Part shown: one piece after another, positions 28,612-36,809 of the stretch
How the letters are laid out: the number at the start of each line of letters is the position of its first letter
How positions within the stretch are numbered: position 1 is the first letter of the stretch
Source: Porphyromonas uenonis DSM 23387 = JCM 13868
Lineage (GTDB): Bacteria; Bacteroidota; Bacteroidia; Bacteroidales; Porphyromonadaceae
DNA: 64,000 nt
NCBI RefSeq assembly: GCF_000482365.1
Contig: NZ_KI535307.1
Coordinates: 242,556-306,555, forward strand
Direction: 5' to 3'
Notes under the pieces: model-generated
Database searches by the model: none
Told to the model about the DNA's origin: nothing
The model's input: only the letters and a program-made list of their open reading frames with translations
Program-made: the position numbers and the translations under genes

Positions 28612-30468
28612 ATGGAGCGTCCACGCCATCGACTACGCATCGCCGTCCTCCCGTTGATTGCTATAGGCATCGTCGCACTATACATCATACGGCTCGGCTA
28701 TCTGCAGCTCGTCAGCTCAGAGTACAAGGAGCGCGCCATGCGCAATGCTCTTTACGAGGAGGTTATCTTCCCCGACCGTGGCGTCATCTATGATCGCAAA
28801 GGGACCCTCCTCGTCTACAACGAGCCAGCCTACGACCTCCTCGTCACTACAAAAGAGCTAGCCGACACCCTCGACACACCCCTACTGGCAAGCCTCCTCC
28901 ACACCTCCGAGCAGGAGCTCGACAAGCGCATGACAGCGCTAAGAGACCGCTCCATCAATCCTGGCTACTCGCCCTTTACGCCACAACTCTTCTGGTCACA
29001 GCTCACCAGCGAGGAGGCGGGATTCATACAGGAGCAACTCTTCCGGCTACCTGGCTTCACGCTCCGACCACGCGCCGTGCGTCGCTCCGACCAGCCCAAT
29101 GCCGCTCTGCTACTCGGCTACCTAGGCGAGTCCAGTCCTGAGGAACTCAAAGCCGACAGCACCCTCGCTCTCGGACAGTATGTCGGCAAGAGTGGCGTGG
29201 AGCGCACCTACGACCGCATCTTGCGAGGGCGCAACGGAGTCAATCTCTTGCTCCGTGACGCCCGTGGTAGGATACAGGGCAGCTACAACGAAGGCGCAGA
29301 CGACATCGAGGCGATCCCAGGCGAAGATCTAACCCTCAGCATCGATATAGGACTGCAAAGCCTAGGCGAAAAGCTCATGCAGGGCAAGCGTGGTGCCATC
29401 GTCATGATCGAGCCCAAGAGTGGCGAAGTACTCTGCCTCGTCTCCTCACCCACTTACGACGTGCGCATGCTACAGGGCAAAAGCTTGGGCAAGGCGCATC
29501 AGCAACTCGTCCTACAGGAGGGCAAGCCGCTCTTCAACCGTGCCATCATGGGTACCTATCCCCCAGGCTCGACCTTCAAGCCCGCCATGGGAGCCGTGAT
29601 GCTTCAGGAGCATCTCGTCACCACCTCCACACTCCTCTCCTGCGCTCATGGCTATCCTCGTATGCGTGGACGACCCGCCTGCCACGGTCACGCCTCTCCG
29701 CTCAACCTACGTAGCGCCTTGACCACCTCCTGCAACGCTTACTTCTGCTGGGGTTTGCACTTTCTCCTCGACGACCGCTCTCGCTACCCGACCGTACAAG
29801 ACGCGCTCAATAAGTGGCGCGACTATATGGTAGACTTTGGTTTTGGATACAAGCTCGGCATCGATCTAGCAGGCGAGAACCGTGGCTTCATACCCAATAG
29901 CTCCGTCTACGACCGCGTATACAGTCGCTGGACCTCCTCCACCATCATCTCTCTCTCCATCGGTCAGGGCGAGGTGCTACTCACTCCGCTACAGATGGCA
30001 AACCTCGCATCCATCATCGCCAATAGAGGCTACTACTACACACCCCACGTCATCCACAAGATCGAGCACAACCCGCTAGACACCCTCTTCACCACGCCAC
30101 ACCATACGGTCGTGTCGCCAAACTACTGGGAGGAGATAGCTCAGGGGATGCATGGCGCTGTCCTGGCAGGCACTTGCCGTCGGGCAAACTTTGCCCCAGG
30201 CGAAATCAACGTATGCGGTAAGACCGGTACAGCCGAAAACCGCTTTGGCAAAGACCACTCCGCCTTCATCGGTTTTGCGCCCCTCGAAGACCCCAAAGTG
30301 GCCATCAGCGTTTACGTTGAGAACGGAGGCTTCGGAGCTGTCTACGGTGTACCCATCGGGCGCGTCATGATGGAGTATTACCTGCGTGATGGCCAGCTAT
30401 CGGGAGCTTCCCAAGCCATTGTCGAGCAGATCAGCCGACAGAAGATATTCTACTCACACGACCTATAA
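28612..30468 (+). CDS. mrdA: Penicillin-binding protein 2 (elongation transpeptidase)
   Basis: Encodes 618 residues: one N-terminal membrane helix, a pedestal/dimerisation region (EVIFPDRGVIYDRKGTLLVY), and a class B transpeptidase domain. The active-site motifs are S320-K323 in GSTFKP, S373-N375 in TSCNA, and K537-T-G in CGKTGTAEN. It cross-links peptidoglycan in partnership with RodA, which follows after 15 bases. All catalytic residues are present. Confidence 0.96.
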   Translation: MERPRHRLRIAVLPLIAIGIVALYIIRLGYLQLVSSEYKERAMRNALYEEVIFPDRGVIYDRKGTLLVYNEPAYDLLVTTKELADTLDTPLLASLLHTSEQELDKRMTALRDRSINPGYSPFTPQLFWSQLTSEEAGFIQEQLFRLPGFTLRPRAVRRSDQPNAALLLGYLGESSPEELKADSTLALGQYVGKSGVERTYDRILRGRNGVNLLLRDARGRIQGSYNEGADDIEAIPGEDLTLSIDIGLQSLGEKLMQGKRGAIVMIEPKSGEVLCLVSSPTYDVRMLQGKSLGKAHQQLVLQEGKPLFNRAIMGTYPPGSTFKPAMGAVMLQEHLVTTSTLLSCAHGYPRMRGRPACHGHASPLNLRSALTTSCNAYFCWGLHFLLDDRSRYPTVQDALNKWRDYMVDFGFGYKLGIDLAGENRGFIPNSSVYDRVYSRWTSSTIISLSIGQGEVLLTPLQMANLASIIANRGYYYTPHVIHKIEHNPLDTLFTTPHHTVVSPNYWEEIAQGMHGAVLAGTCRRANFAPGEINVCGKTGTAENRFGKDHSAFIGFAPLEDPKVAISVYVENGGFGAVYGVPIGRVMMEYYLRDGQLSGASQAIVEQISRQKIFYSHDL

Positions 30469-30483
30469 GACCCAACGAGCAGC

Positions 30484-31941
30484 ATGCCATACCTTAGCAA
30501 GCAACGACGTAGCAACCTCCTGATGCGCCTCGACTGGCCGCTTATCATCCTCTACCTCCTGATGGTAGCGGGTGGATGGCTCGCCATATGCGGAGCTACG
30601 TACGACTTCACACCAGGTCATCTCCTTGAGATGGGAGGCCGACCAATGCAGCAGCTCATATGGATCTCCCTAGCGCTCGTACTAGGCGGGGTAGTGCTCC
30701 TCATCGACGAAGACCTCTTTGAGTCGGGAGCGCCCTACCTCTATATAGGCTTCGTCCTGCTACTTATCGTGACAGCCGTCGTAGCGCCTGATATCAAAGG
30801 CTCCCGCTCGTGGCTAGTCATGGGTCCCATACGAGTGCAGCCCGCAGAGTTTGCCAAGCTCGGTACCGCACTCATGCTCGCCTACTGGCTCAACCGCCCC
30901 GAGTTCAAGCTCACCACCATGCGAGGCTATCTAGAGGTCTTTGCCATCATACTCCTACCGATGGCGATCATCATATTGCAAAGCGAGACTGGGTCGGCGC
31001 TCGTCTTCTGCGCCTTCTTCCTAGCACTCTATCGTGAGGGACTCTCCGGTGCTTTCCTCCTGCTCGCCTCGCTAGCGGTCACGCTCTTTGTTGTGGCGCT
31101 CATGCTAGCCGACGTCAGCTGGGGTGCTACCGACGCTAGCCGTCTGCTCATCTGTAGCATCATCTCCGTCGCCACCATCCTCTACCTCAGCAGCATCGTA
31201 CGGTGGAAGCCCCGTGAGCGGCGCATCTTGTGGATCGTCAGCGTCGTATACTTCGTCGGCATGTATGTCTCTCTGCGCTGGTTGCCGATAGACTACAGCT
31301 ACGTCGCACTGGCACTGATGAGTTGTATCATCCTCTTCTGCTTCGTTCGCGCTTTGCTGCACTACTCCCGCTCCTACCTCTTAGTCGGCTTAGCCAGCTT
31401 AGGGCTGCTCGCCTTCTCGCTCTCCGTCGAGTATGTCTACAACGACATCCTCGCACCGCACCAGCAGATGCGTATCGCCGTGTCGCTCGGCATCGAGCAG
31501 GATCCACGAGGCGCTGGGTACAATGTAGACCAAGCGAAGATAGCTATCGGCTCAGGCGGACTCCTAGGCAAAGGGTTCCTCCAGGGCACCCAGACGAAGC
31601 TCAAGTATGTTCCCGAGCAAGACACCGACTTCATCTTCTGCACCATCGGTGAGGAGCAAGGTTTTGCGGGGTCCGTGGGTCTGCTCCTCCTCTTCCTCAC
31701 TATGATCCTACGCATCATGTGGCGAGCGGAGCGGCACCCCTCCACCTTCGGGCGGGTCTACGGCTACTGCCTAGCGTGCGTCTTGATCTTTCACCTGATG
31801 GTCAATGTGGGGATGGTGCTAGGACTGGTCCCCGTCATCGGCATCCCACTCCCCTTCTTTAGCTACGGTGGCTCCTCGCTCTGGGGCTTCTCGCTGATGC
31901 TCGCCCTCTTTCTCAAGATCGACGCCTCGGGCAAGCGCTAG
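30484..31941 (+). CDS. rodA: RodA, SEDS peptidoglycan glycosyltransferase
   Basis: Encodes 485 residues, about 110 more than E. coli RodA. The SEDS core is clear: KGSRSWLVMGPIRVQPAEFA with the conserved region before the catalytic loop, QAKIAIGSGGLLGKGFLQGT, PEQDTDFIFCTIGEEQGF, and the ending PLPFFSYGGSSL. The extra length is a hydrophobic insert of several membrane segments at about residues 200-320, which Bacteroidota RodA proteins often carry. It ends the mre cluster and is followed by a terminator. Confidence 0.95.
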   Translation: MPYLSKQRRSNLLMRLDWPLIILYLLMVAGGWLAICGATYDFTPGHLLEMGGRPMQQLIWISLALVLGGVVLLIDEDLFESGAPYLYIGFVLLLIVTAVVAPDIKGSRSWLVMGPIRVQPAEFAKLGTALMLAYWLNRPEFKLTTMRGYLEVFAIILLPMAIIILQSETGSALVFCAFFLALYREGLSGAFLLLASLAVTLFVVALMLADVSWGATDASRLLICSIISVATILYLSSIVRWKPRERRILWIVSVVYFVGMYVSLRWLPIDYSYVALALMSCIILFCFVRALLHYSRSYLLVGLASLGLLAFSLSVEYVYNDILAPHQQMRIAVSLGIEQDPRGAGYNVDQAKIAIGSGGLLGKGFLQGTQTKLKYVPEQDTDFIFCTIGEEQGFAGSVGLLLLFLTMILRIMWRAERHPSTFGRVYGYCLACVLIFHLMVNVGMVLGLVPVIGIPLPFFSYGGSSLWGFSLMLALFLKIDASGKR

Positions 31942-31960
31942 CCAACTAGAAAGCTTAGTG

Positions 31961-32006
31961 AGAAAGCTCAATCGCTGACTAGAAGCGGTTGGGCTTTCTG
32001 CTTTTT
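31961..32006 (+). terminator. Intrinsic terminator after rodA
   Basis: AGAAAGCTCAATCGCT pairs with AGCGGTTGGGCTTTCT (G-T pairs included) and is followed by GCTTTTTG. It lies 20 bases past the rodA stop codon. Confidence 0.8.
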
Positions 32007-32025
32007 GCATCGCAAAGCGCCACGG

Positions 32026-32396
32026 AGACTGTTGCATTATAACCCAACCGTCTAGAAGCTATACATGACGATAGCTAGGGATACACGGTTCGAATCTCTA
32101 CAGAGTGGCTACGGATCCTCCCTGATTAGACCTTCTTCCCGAGAAATTGAATTCCTACCTAGGAATTTGCCAAATAGCTACCTAGGAATTGCCCCAATTC
32201 CTACGTAGGAAAGAAAAAATTCTTCGGAGGAATCAAATGAAACTTCGGAAGAATCAAATCATAAGTCCGAAGAATTTGACCATTTCCTAGGTAGCAAATC
32301 AAAAATATCTACGGAGGAATTTGGGAAATTCCTAGGTAGGAATTGAAACGGACTTATTTTTATAATGCGTCAGCCCTGCCTTTATGCAACAGTCTC
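32026..32396. mobile_element. Composite miniature element with GAGACTGTTGCAT ends
   Basis: GAGACTGTTGCAT at 32026-32038 and ATGCAACAGTCTC at 32384-32396 are inverted copies that bracket about 370 bases. The right end GCCTTTATGCAACAGTCT is identical to the right end of the element inserted in the patatin gene (47930-48221). The interior carries array copy B and no transposase, so this looks like a non-autonomous element. A target duplication is not obvious. Confidence 0.6.
32133..32378 (+). repeat. Palindromic-array element, copy B
   Basis: Nine imperfect palindromes are centred near 32158, 32181, 32204, 32227, 32247, 32268, 32290, 32313 and 32335, so the pitch is 20-23 bp. The first (AATTCCTACCTAGGAATT) and last (AATTCCTAGGTAGGAATT) are reverse complements of each other. 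The right end is ATAATGCGTCAGCCCTG. Confidence 0.88.
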
Positions 32397-32466
32397 AGTT
32401 TGGGAGAGGCTTTTCAATACTGCCTCCTATGAATGAGTTCTAGAGTCGCTAGGATAGCCTAAAGCA

Positions 32467-32500
32467 AGGGGGCTCAATCACCGAAGCGACTGAGTCCCCT
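32467..32500 (-). terminator. Hairpin after the HAD-phosphatase gene
   Basis: AGGGGGCTCA and TGAGTCCCCT pair with one G-T pair, closing an inner stem capped by a TTCG-type loop on the minus strand. Only a weak T-rich stretch (TTGCTTTA) follows, so it is a moderate terminator candidate. Confidence 0.55.
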
Positions 32501-32528
32501 GACTCTATTGTGTATCCTATAAGTAGTG

Positions 32529-33149
32529 TTACTGCAGACGGACCTCTAGTGCGGGTCTCCAGTCCATGCCATTGACCGCTAGGAGGGTCTGCAGGCCAAG
32601 CGCTGAGGCTGCCTCTAGATTGGCCGTGCTGTCGTCGATGAAGAGCGTCCGCTCAGGCACCATCCCGCTGTCCGCTATCATCTGCTCATAGATAGCTAGG
32701 TCGGGCTTCATCGTGTGCATATCACAGGAGGCGTAGACCTTGTCCACATAGTCGCTCAGCGTCCGCCCCGTGGCGGGGAGGAAGTGCGGACTGTGGGCAT
32801 AAGCCATGATGTAGGGGTTGGTGTTTGACAGGATATAGATCTTGTACTGCTTGCGTAGCTGCTCTAGGTAGTCAAACTTGTACTGAGGGACTCCCTTGAG
32901 GAAGAGCATGATCGCCTCATTGATCTCTTCGTCGGTCAGGGCTGTGCCCGCATGCTCATTGAGCCGTGTGACAAACTCCTCACGCCCCACGAGCCCCATC
33001 TCTAGGTCGTGGAAGACACCGAGCTGTCGGTACGGATTGAGCATCTCGTCGATGTCCTGGACACCTAACTCGCGAAAGCGTCTTAGCGACACCTCCGGCT
33101 GGAGATCTACTAAAACGCCTCCGAAATCAAATACGAGTGTATCTATCAC
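32529..33149 (-). CDS. HAD-family phosphatase, YihX-like
   Basis: Encodes 206 residues. The HAD motifs are: I, VFDFGGVLVDL; II, ILSNTN; III, lysine in MKPD; IV, LFIDDS. The second acidic residue of motif I is replaced by glycine, as in YihX-type alpha-D-glucose-1-phosphate phosphatases, which it resembles most. The real substrate is unknown. It follows the DPP5 gene after six bases and is probably co-transcribed with it. Confidence 0.85.
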   Translation of the reverse strand: MIDTLVFDFGGVLVDLQPEVSLRRFRELGVQDIDEMLNPYRQLGVFHDLEMGLVGREEFVTRLNEHAGTALTDEEINEAIMLFLKGVPQYKFDYLEQLRKQYKIYILSNTNPYIMAYAHSPHFLPATGRTLSDYVDKVYASCDMHTMKPDLAIYEQMIADSGMVPERTLFIDDSTANLEAASALGLQTLLAVNGMDWRPALEVRLQ

Positions 33150-33155
33150 GGCTTC

Positions 33156-35219
33156 TTACTTCTTCTTGAGCCAACGATCGAGCCAGTCAAAGAAGGTGCG
33201 CTGCCATAGGAGTGCATTCTGAGGCTTGAGGACCCAGTGCGTCTCCTCGGGGAAGAGGAGCATCTTCGTCGGTATGCCACGCATCTTGGCTGCGTCAAAA
33301 GCCATCATACCCTGCGAAGCGAGGATGCGGTAGTCATGCTCTCCGTGAATGATCAGGATAGGCGTATCCCACTTGTCAACGAGCTTGTGAGGGGAATTGG
33401 CAAAGGTGCGCTGAGCCGTAGCGTTGTCCTTTTCCCAAGGAGCACCACCCATATCCCAGTTGGCAAACCACTTCTCCTCAGTCTCGAGATACTGCGCCTC
33501 GAGGTTGAAGATACCAGCGTGAGCGATGAAGGCTGCGAAGCGTCCCTCGTGTACACCTGCCAGGTAGTAGACCGAGTAGCCACCGTAGCTAGCGCCGACA
33601 GCACCCATACGATGAGGATCGATGAAGGGCTCCTGACGCATCAGGTCAGCTGCGGTGAGGTAGTCGCGGATGTTTTGCCCGCTGTAGTCACCACTGATCT
33701 GCTCGTTCCACGCCTTGCCAAAGCCAGGCACGCCGTGACGGTTGGGGAGGATGACGATGTAGCCCTGCTCCGCCATAAGTCGTGGATTCCAGCGGTAAGA
33801 CCAGAACTGGCTAATGGTGCTTTGCGGACCACCCTGACAGTAGAGGATAGAGGGGTACTGCTTGCTCTTGTCAAAGTGCGGTGGGTAGAGGACCCATGTG
33901 AGCATCTTACCACCATCGGTCGTAGGCATCCAGCGCTTTTCGCAAGTCAGGTTGCCTAGCTGGCTCATGATTGGTTTGTCCTCCTCAGTTAGCGCAGTAG
34001 CTTTGCCGTTCTTCAGATTGACCATGAAGAGCTCTGTGGGGTAGGTCATCGCTTGGCGAGAGGCTACGCAGATGCCTTTGTCATTAAGGTCAAAGCCTGT
34101 GTAGTTGTACTGCCCGTCGGTGATCTGCTTGATCTTGCCATTAGCCAGCTGATAGCTGTAAATGTGGGTCAGCGCCTCACGACAGGTGGTGAAGTAGATG
34201 GTCTTGCTGTCGGCACTCCAAGTGGGGTTGGCGATATTGTACTCAAAGTCGGCCGTGAGAGGACGGTACTGCTTCTTAGCCAAGTCGTAGAGGTAGAGTA
34301 CCTGCAGGTCAGACTCGTAGCCATCGTGCTCCATACCGACCCAGATGAGCGAGCGACCGTCGGGGCTGAAGACGGGGTTCGTGTCGTAGCCCATGATGCC
34401 CTCGCTGACATTGGTTGTCTCGCCAGTCGAGACATTATATAGGTAGATGTCGCTATTGGTCGAGAGGCTGTACTCCAGTCCAGTCTTCTTGCGACAAGCG
34501 TAAGCGATGAGGTTGCCATCGGGGCTAAAGGCTATATCCTCGATACCGTTGAAGGGACGCATAGGCGCCTCATAGGGTTCACCCTCGAGAAGGTCCAGCC
34601 CCTTGGTGATGGGCTGTGCCGTAACCTTTGCAATAAAGGGGTGTGGCATCGTCGAGACCCATTCGTCCCAATGCTTATACATCAGATCCTCGATGATGCG
34701 TGCGTCAGCTTTGTCTAGATCAGGATAAACGTCCGTGACGACGGGGCGAGCCTTGATGTCCTGCACATAGAGGAGCGTCTTCTCATCGGGCGAGAAGAGA
34801 TAGTCGACGATACCGCCATCGATAGCTGTGAGCTGACGCTCGGCCCCATCGCTGAGGGTGCGTGCGAAGAGCTGCATGCCCTGGTCGGTGCTACGCATGA
34901 AGTATATCTGCTTGCCGTCCCGGCTCCAGCGTGGGCTGTACTCGCTACCAGCGGAGGAGGCGGTCAGCTCGGTACGTCCTGTGCCATCGCTATTGATGAG
35001 GTAGATAGAGGTGCGGCTGTTGTTGTCTTTAATAGAGGGTTGGGATACGTTGTAGACCACCTGCTTACCATTAGGCGCTAGAGCGTAGCTTCCTACACGA
35101 GGCATCGTGAGGAGCATCTCTGGGGTCATCTGCTTGGTCCCTTGCTGTGCAGTCATAGGCAGAGCTAATGTAGAGAAAATGAGAGCCACGAGGCTACGAA
35201 ACAAGTTTCTTCTAGTCAT
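33156..35219 (-). CDS. dpp5: Dipeptidyl-peptidase 5 (S9 family serine peptidase)
   Basis: Encodes 687 residues: signal peptide, then a beta-propeller domain, then an alpha/beta-hydrolase domain. The catalytic triad is visible as serine in GASYGG (about residue 543), aspartate in HGEHDYRI (about 628) and histidine in EETHWV (about 660). Segments such as DLMYKHWDEWV and RKKTGLEYSLSTNSDIYLYN agree closely with DPP5 of P. gingivalis, which cuts dipeptides with Ala or hydrophobic P1 in the periplasm. It serves amino-acid and peptide use in an asaccharolytic lifestyle. Confidence 0.92.
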   Translation of the reverse strand: MTRRNLFRSLVALIFSTLALPMTAQQGTKQMTPEMLLTMPRVGSYALAPNGKQVVYNVSQPSIKDNNSRTSIYLINSDGTGRTELTASSAGSEYSPRWSRDGKQIYFMRSTDQGMQLFARTLSDGAERQLTAIDGGIVDYLFSPDEKTLLYVQDIKARPVVTDVYPDLDKADARIIEDLMYKHWDEWVSTMPHPFIAKVTAQPITKGLDLLEGEPYEAPMRPFNGIEDIAFSPDGNLIAYACRKKTGLEYSLSTNSDIYLYNVSTGETTNVSEGIMGYDTNPVFSPDGRSLIWVGMEHDGYESDLQVLYLYDLAKKQYRPLTADFEYNIANPTWSADSKTIYFTTCREALTHIYSYQLANGKIKQITDGQYNYTGFDLNDKGICVASRQAMTYPTELFMVNLKNGKATALTEEDKPIMSQLGNLTCEKRWMPTTDGGKMLTWVLYPPHFDKSKQYPSILYCQGGPQSTISQFWSYRWNPRLMAEQGYIVILPNRHGVPGFGKAWNEQISGDYSGQNIRDYLTAADLMRQEPFIDPHRMGAVGASYGGYSVYYLAGVHEGRFAAFIAHAGIFNLEAQYLETEEKWFANWDMGGAPWEKDNATAQRTFANSPHKLVDKWDTPILIIHGEHDYRILASQGMMAFDAAKMRGIPTKMLLFPEETHWVLKPQNALLWQRTFFDWLDRWLKKK

Positions 35220-35284
35220 AGGATAGTATGAGATGAGTGAAGGAATGGTCGTCTCGAAGCGACCATAGATTACTGAATGCTCTC

Positions 35285-35292
35285 CAAAGGTA
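35285..35292 (-). promoter_or_regulatory. -7 box of the dpp5-HAD promoter
   Basis: The minus strand reads TACCTTTG, matching TAnnTTTG, about 65 bases before the dpp5 start and just past the end of the PAP2 gene. No -33 TTTG is apparent. Confidence 0.6.
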
Positions 35293-35319
35293 CGAAAAAG
35301 AGGCTAGACCGTAGAAGCT

Positions 35320-36387
35320 TTACCAGCAGGGATGACGGAGCGACAGGCCTAGCGCCAGGTAGCTCTGACGATAAGGCTCGCAGTGGAGCCGGAGGAAGAG
35401 ACCGAGCCGATCTAGGTAGCGCAGTCTAGGAAGAGCCTCTAGACCAGCCTGCAGATGTGCATAGGTACGCTCGCTAGCCGCCTTGTCATAGCCTATGCCT
35501 ATGCCGTAGCTCTGTCGCAGGCTTAAGTATCGCCACTGGTAGAGTGGCGCTCCCACGGTGAGGTCGCCGTGGAGCGTGGGATGCTCCTTGTCGGGTCGTA
35601 GGGAGAGCTCTGCAGCATAGTTGAGAGAGGGCGTTTGCCAGCCGAGCTGCGTGCCGAGACAGCCAGCCCCGCCGAATAAGTTACGACTATAAAGGAGCGA
35701 GACGTAGAAGTATTGGTCTGGACTATCCGAGCTTACCGCAGGTGTGTAGCGACCGAAGATGAGATCACTGGCGAGATACCCGACACGCGCCATGGTCACT
35801 CCGATGAGGCCGCCCCACAGGACGTCGGAGTACCAGTGACGGTTGTTGGCCATGCGACAGAAAGCGACCGAGGTGGCGAAGAGATACTGCAGATGAGCCA
35901 GCAAAGGGTAGTCGGCTCCATACTCTAGGTTAAAGAGCTCAGCGCCGAGGAAGGCTGTCGCGGTATGCCCCGAGGGAAAGCTATTGTGTGTCGATCCGTC
36001 GGGTCGCATGCGCTGCACACCTCTTTTGACCGAAAGGACGATCGCCGCTGTCCCTAGTGCGCCTATGCCATCGGCTGTCAGCATCTCGCCCCACGAGCGG
36101 GAGCGTCCCGTGGCACCGCCACAGCGCATCGCAAGCTGTAGTGCGTAAGAGGCAAACTGCATGTGGTCGTCGTAGTGATGGCGCCACTGAGGACCTAGGA
36201 GGTTGTGCCGAGTCGTGCGGATAGCCTCATCGCTGTGATGGAGCGGATAGGCAGCATAGAGCGCTCCTGGGAGTAGTGCTACAAGCGGATCGGGCGATGG
36301 GACGAGCGTGTCTGACGAACTGCTCTGTGCGAGCGCTCCACTACAAGAGAGGAGTAGGCAAAGCGTCAGGAGTAGCAGAGGTCTCAT
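35320..36387 (-). CDS. PAP2-family phosphatase with C-terminal beta-barrel-like domain
   Basis: Encodes 355 residues. After a signal peptide (MRPLLLLTLCLLLSCSGALA), the acid-phosphatase motifs are KRGVQRMRP, PSGHTA and NNRHWYSDVLWGG. Residues from about 230 to the end alternate polar and hydrophobic residues like membrane beta strands and end in W. PAP2 enzymes of this phylum remove phosphates from lipids, including lipid A. The substrate and location here are inferred, not shown. It begins the downstream end of a leuS-YitT-DUF2752 series. Confidence 0.8.
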   Translation of the reverse strand: MRPLLLLTLCLLLSCSGALAQSSSSDTLVPSPDPLVALLPGALYAAYPLHHSDEAIRTTRHNLLGPQWRHHYDDHMQFASYALQLAMRCGGATGRSRSWGEMLTADGIGALGTAAIVLSVKRGVQRMRPDGSTHNSFPSGHTATAFLGAELFNLEYGADYPLLAHLQYLFATSVAFCRMANNRHWYSDVLWGGLIGVTMARVGYLASDLIFGRYTPAVSSDSPDQYFYVSLLYSRNLFGGAGCLGTQLGWQTPSLNYAAELSLRPDKEHPTLHGDLTVGAPLYQWRYLSLRQSYGIGIGYDKAASERTYAHLQAGLEALPRLRYLDRLGLFLRLHCEPYRQSYLALGLSLRHPCW

Positions 36388-36404
36388 AAGGTGCTAAAAC
36401 TGTC

Positions 36405-36791
36405 TCAGAGGAGATTACGTACGATGCCCCAGACGACGATGATGGTGAAGATGATCCAGCAGGCGGTGCGCCCAGCGAAGCTTCGGTAGAGGCGCTCTGC
36501 TTGTGGACGATAGGGGCGGAGTAGCTCCAGTATCACGAGGAGGGTGAAGTAGACCAGTGCAGGGATGAGCATCACATTGAGCTGTAGCACCCGTCCTAGG
36601 TCGCCATGTAGCAGAGCGTGTATGCCTCGTAGCGAGCCACAGCCAGGGCATTGCCACCCCGTGAGCTGTAGGAAGGGGCAACGAGGTATCGGCAGGCCCT
36701 CGGGACGATATAAGTAAAGCACTACACCCCCTACTAGCAAACAGCCTAGTAGAGCGAGTAGTGCTTTGTTGTGCCGACTCGTAGCGAGCAT
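36405..36791 (-). CDS. DUF2752 small membrane protein
   Basis: Encodes 128 residues with two or three hydrophobic helices. The diagnostic segment CPFLQLTGWQCPGCGSLR carries the cysteine pair CPGC typical of DUF2752. The function of this family is not established. It lies 17 bases upstream of the PAP2 gene and 18 bases downstream of yitT. Confidence 0.85.
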   Translation of the reverse strand: MLATSRHNKALLALLGCLLVGGVVLYLYRPEGLPIPRCPFLQLTGWQCPGCGSLRGIHALLHGDLGRVLQLNVMLIPALVYFTLLVILELLRPYRPQAERLYRSFAGRTACWIIFTIIVVWGIVRNLL

Positions 36792-36809
36792 GTCGCCTTG
36801 ACTTTGACC

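Larger units (their letters stand above)
31942..32528. other. Repeat-filled gap between convergent rodA and the HAD gene
   Basis: 587 bases: rodA terminator, a composite element (32026-32396) containing array copy B, then a hairpin serving the minus-strand HAD gene. No gene is visible. Confidence 0.7.

Noticed and set aside
32067..32110. GGTTCGAATC looks like a tRNA T-loop
   Set aside because: No acceptor stem, D-arm or anticodon arm can be built around it. The same segment occurs near 19327-19353 as part of a repeat.
32026..32396. Complete insertion sequence
   Set aside because: The inverted ends are present but the interior has no transposase frame.
33237..33959. 240-codon plus-strand frame opposite the dpp5 gene
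   Set aside because: It is antisense to a clear protease gene with intact catalytic motifs and has no recognisable domain.
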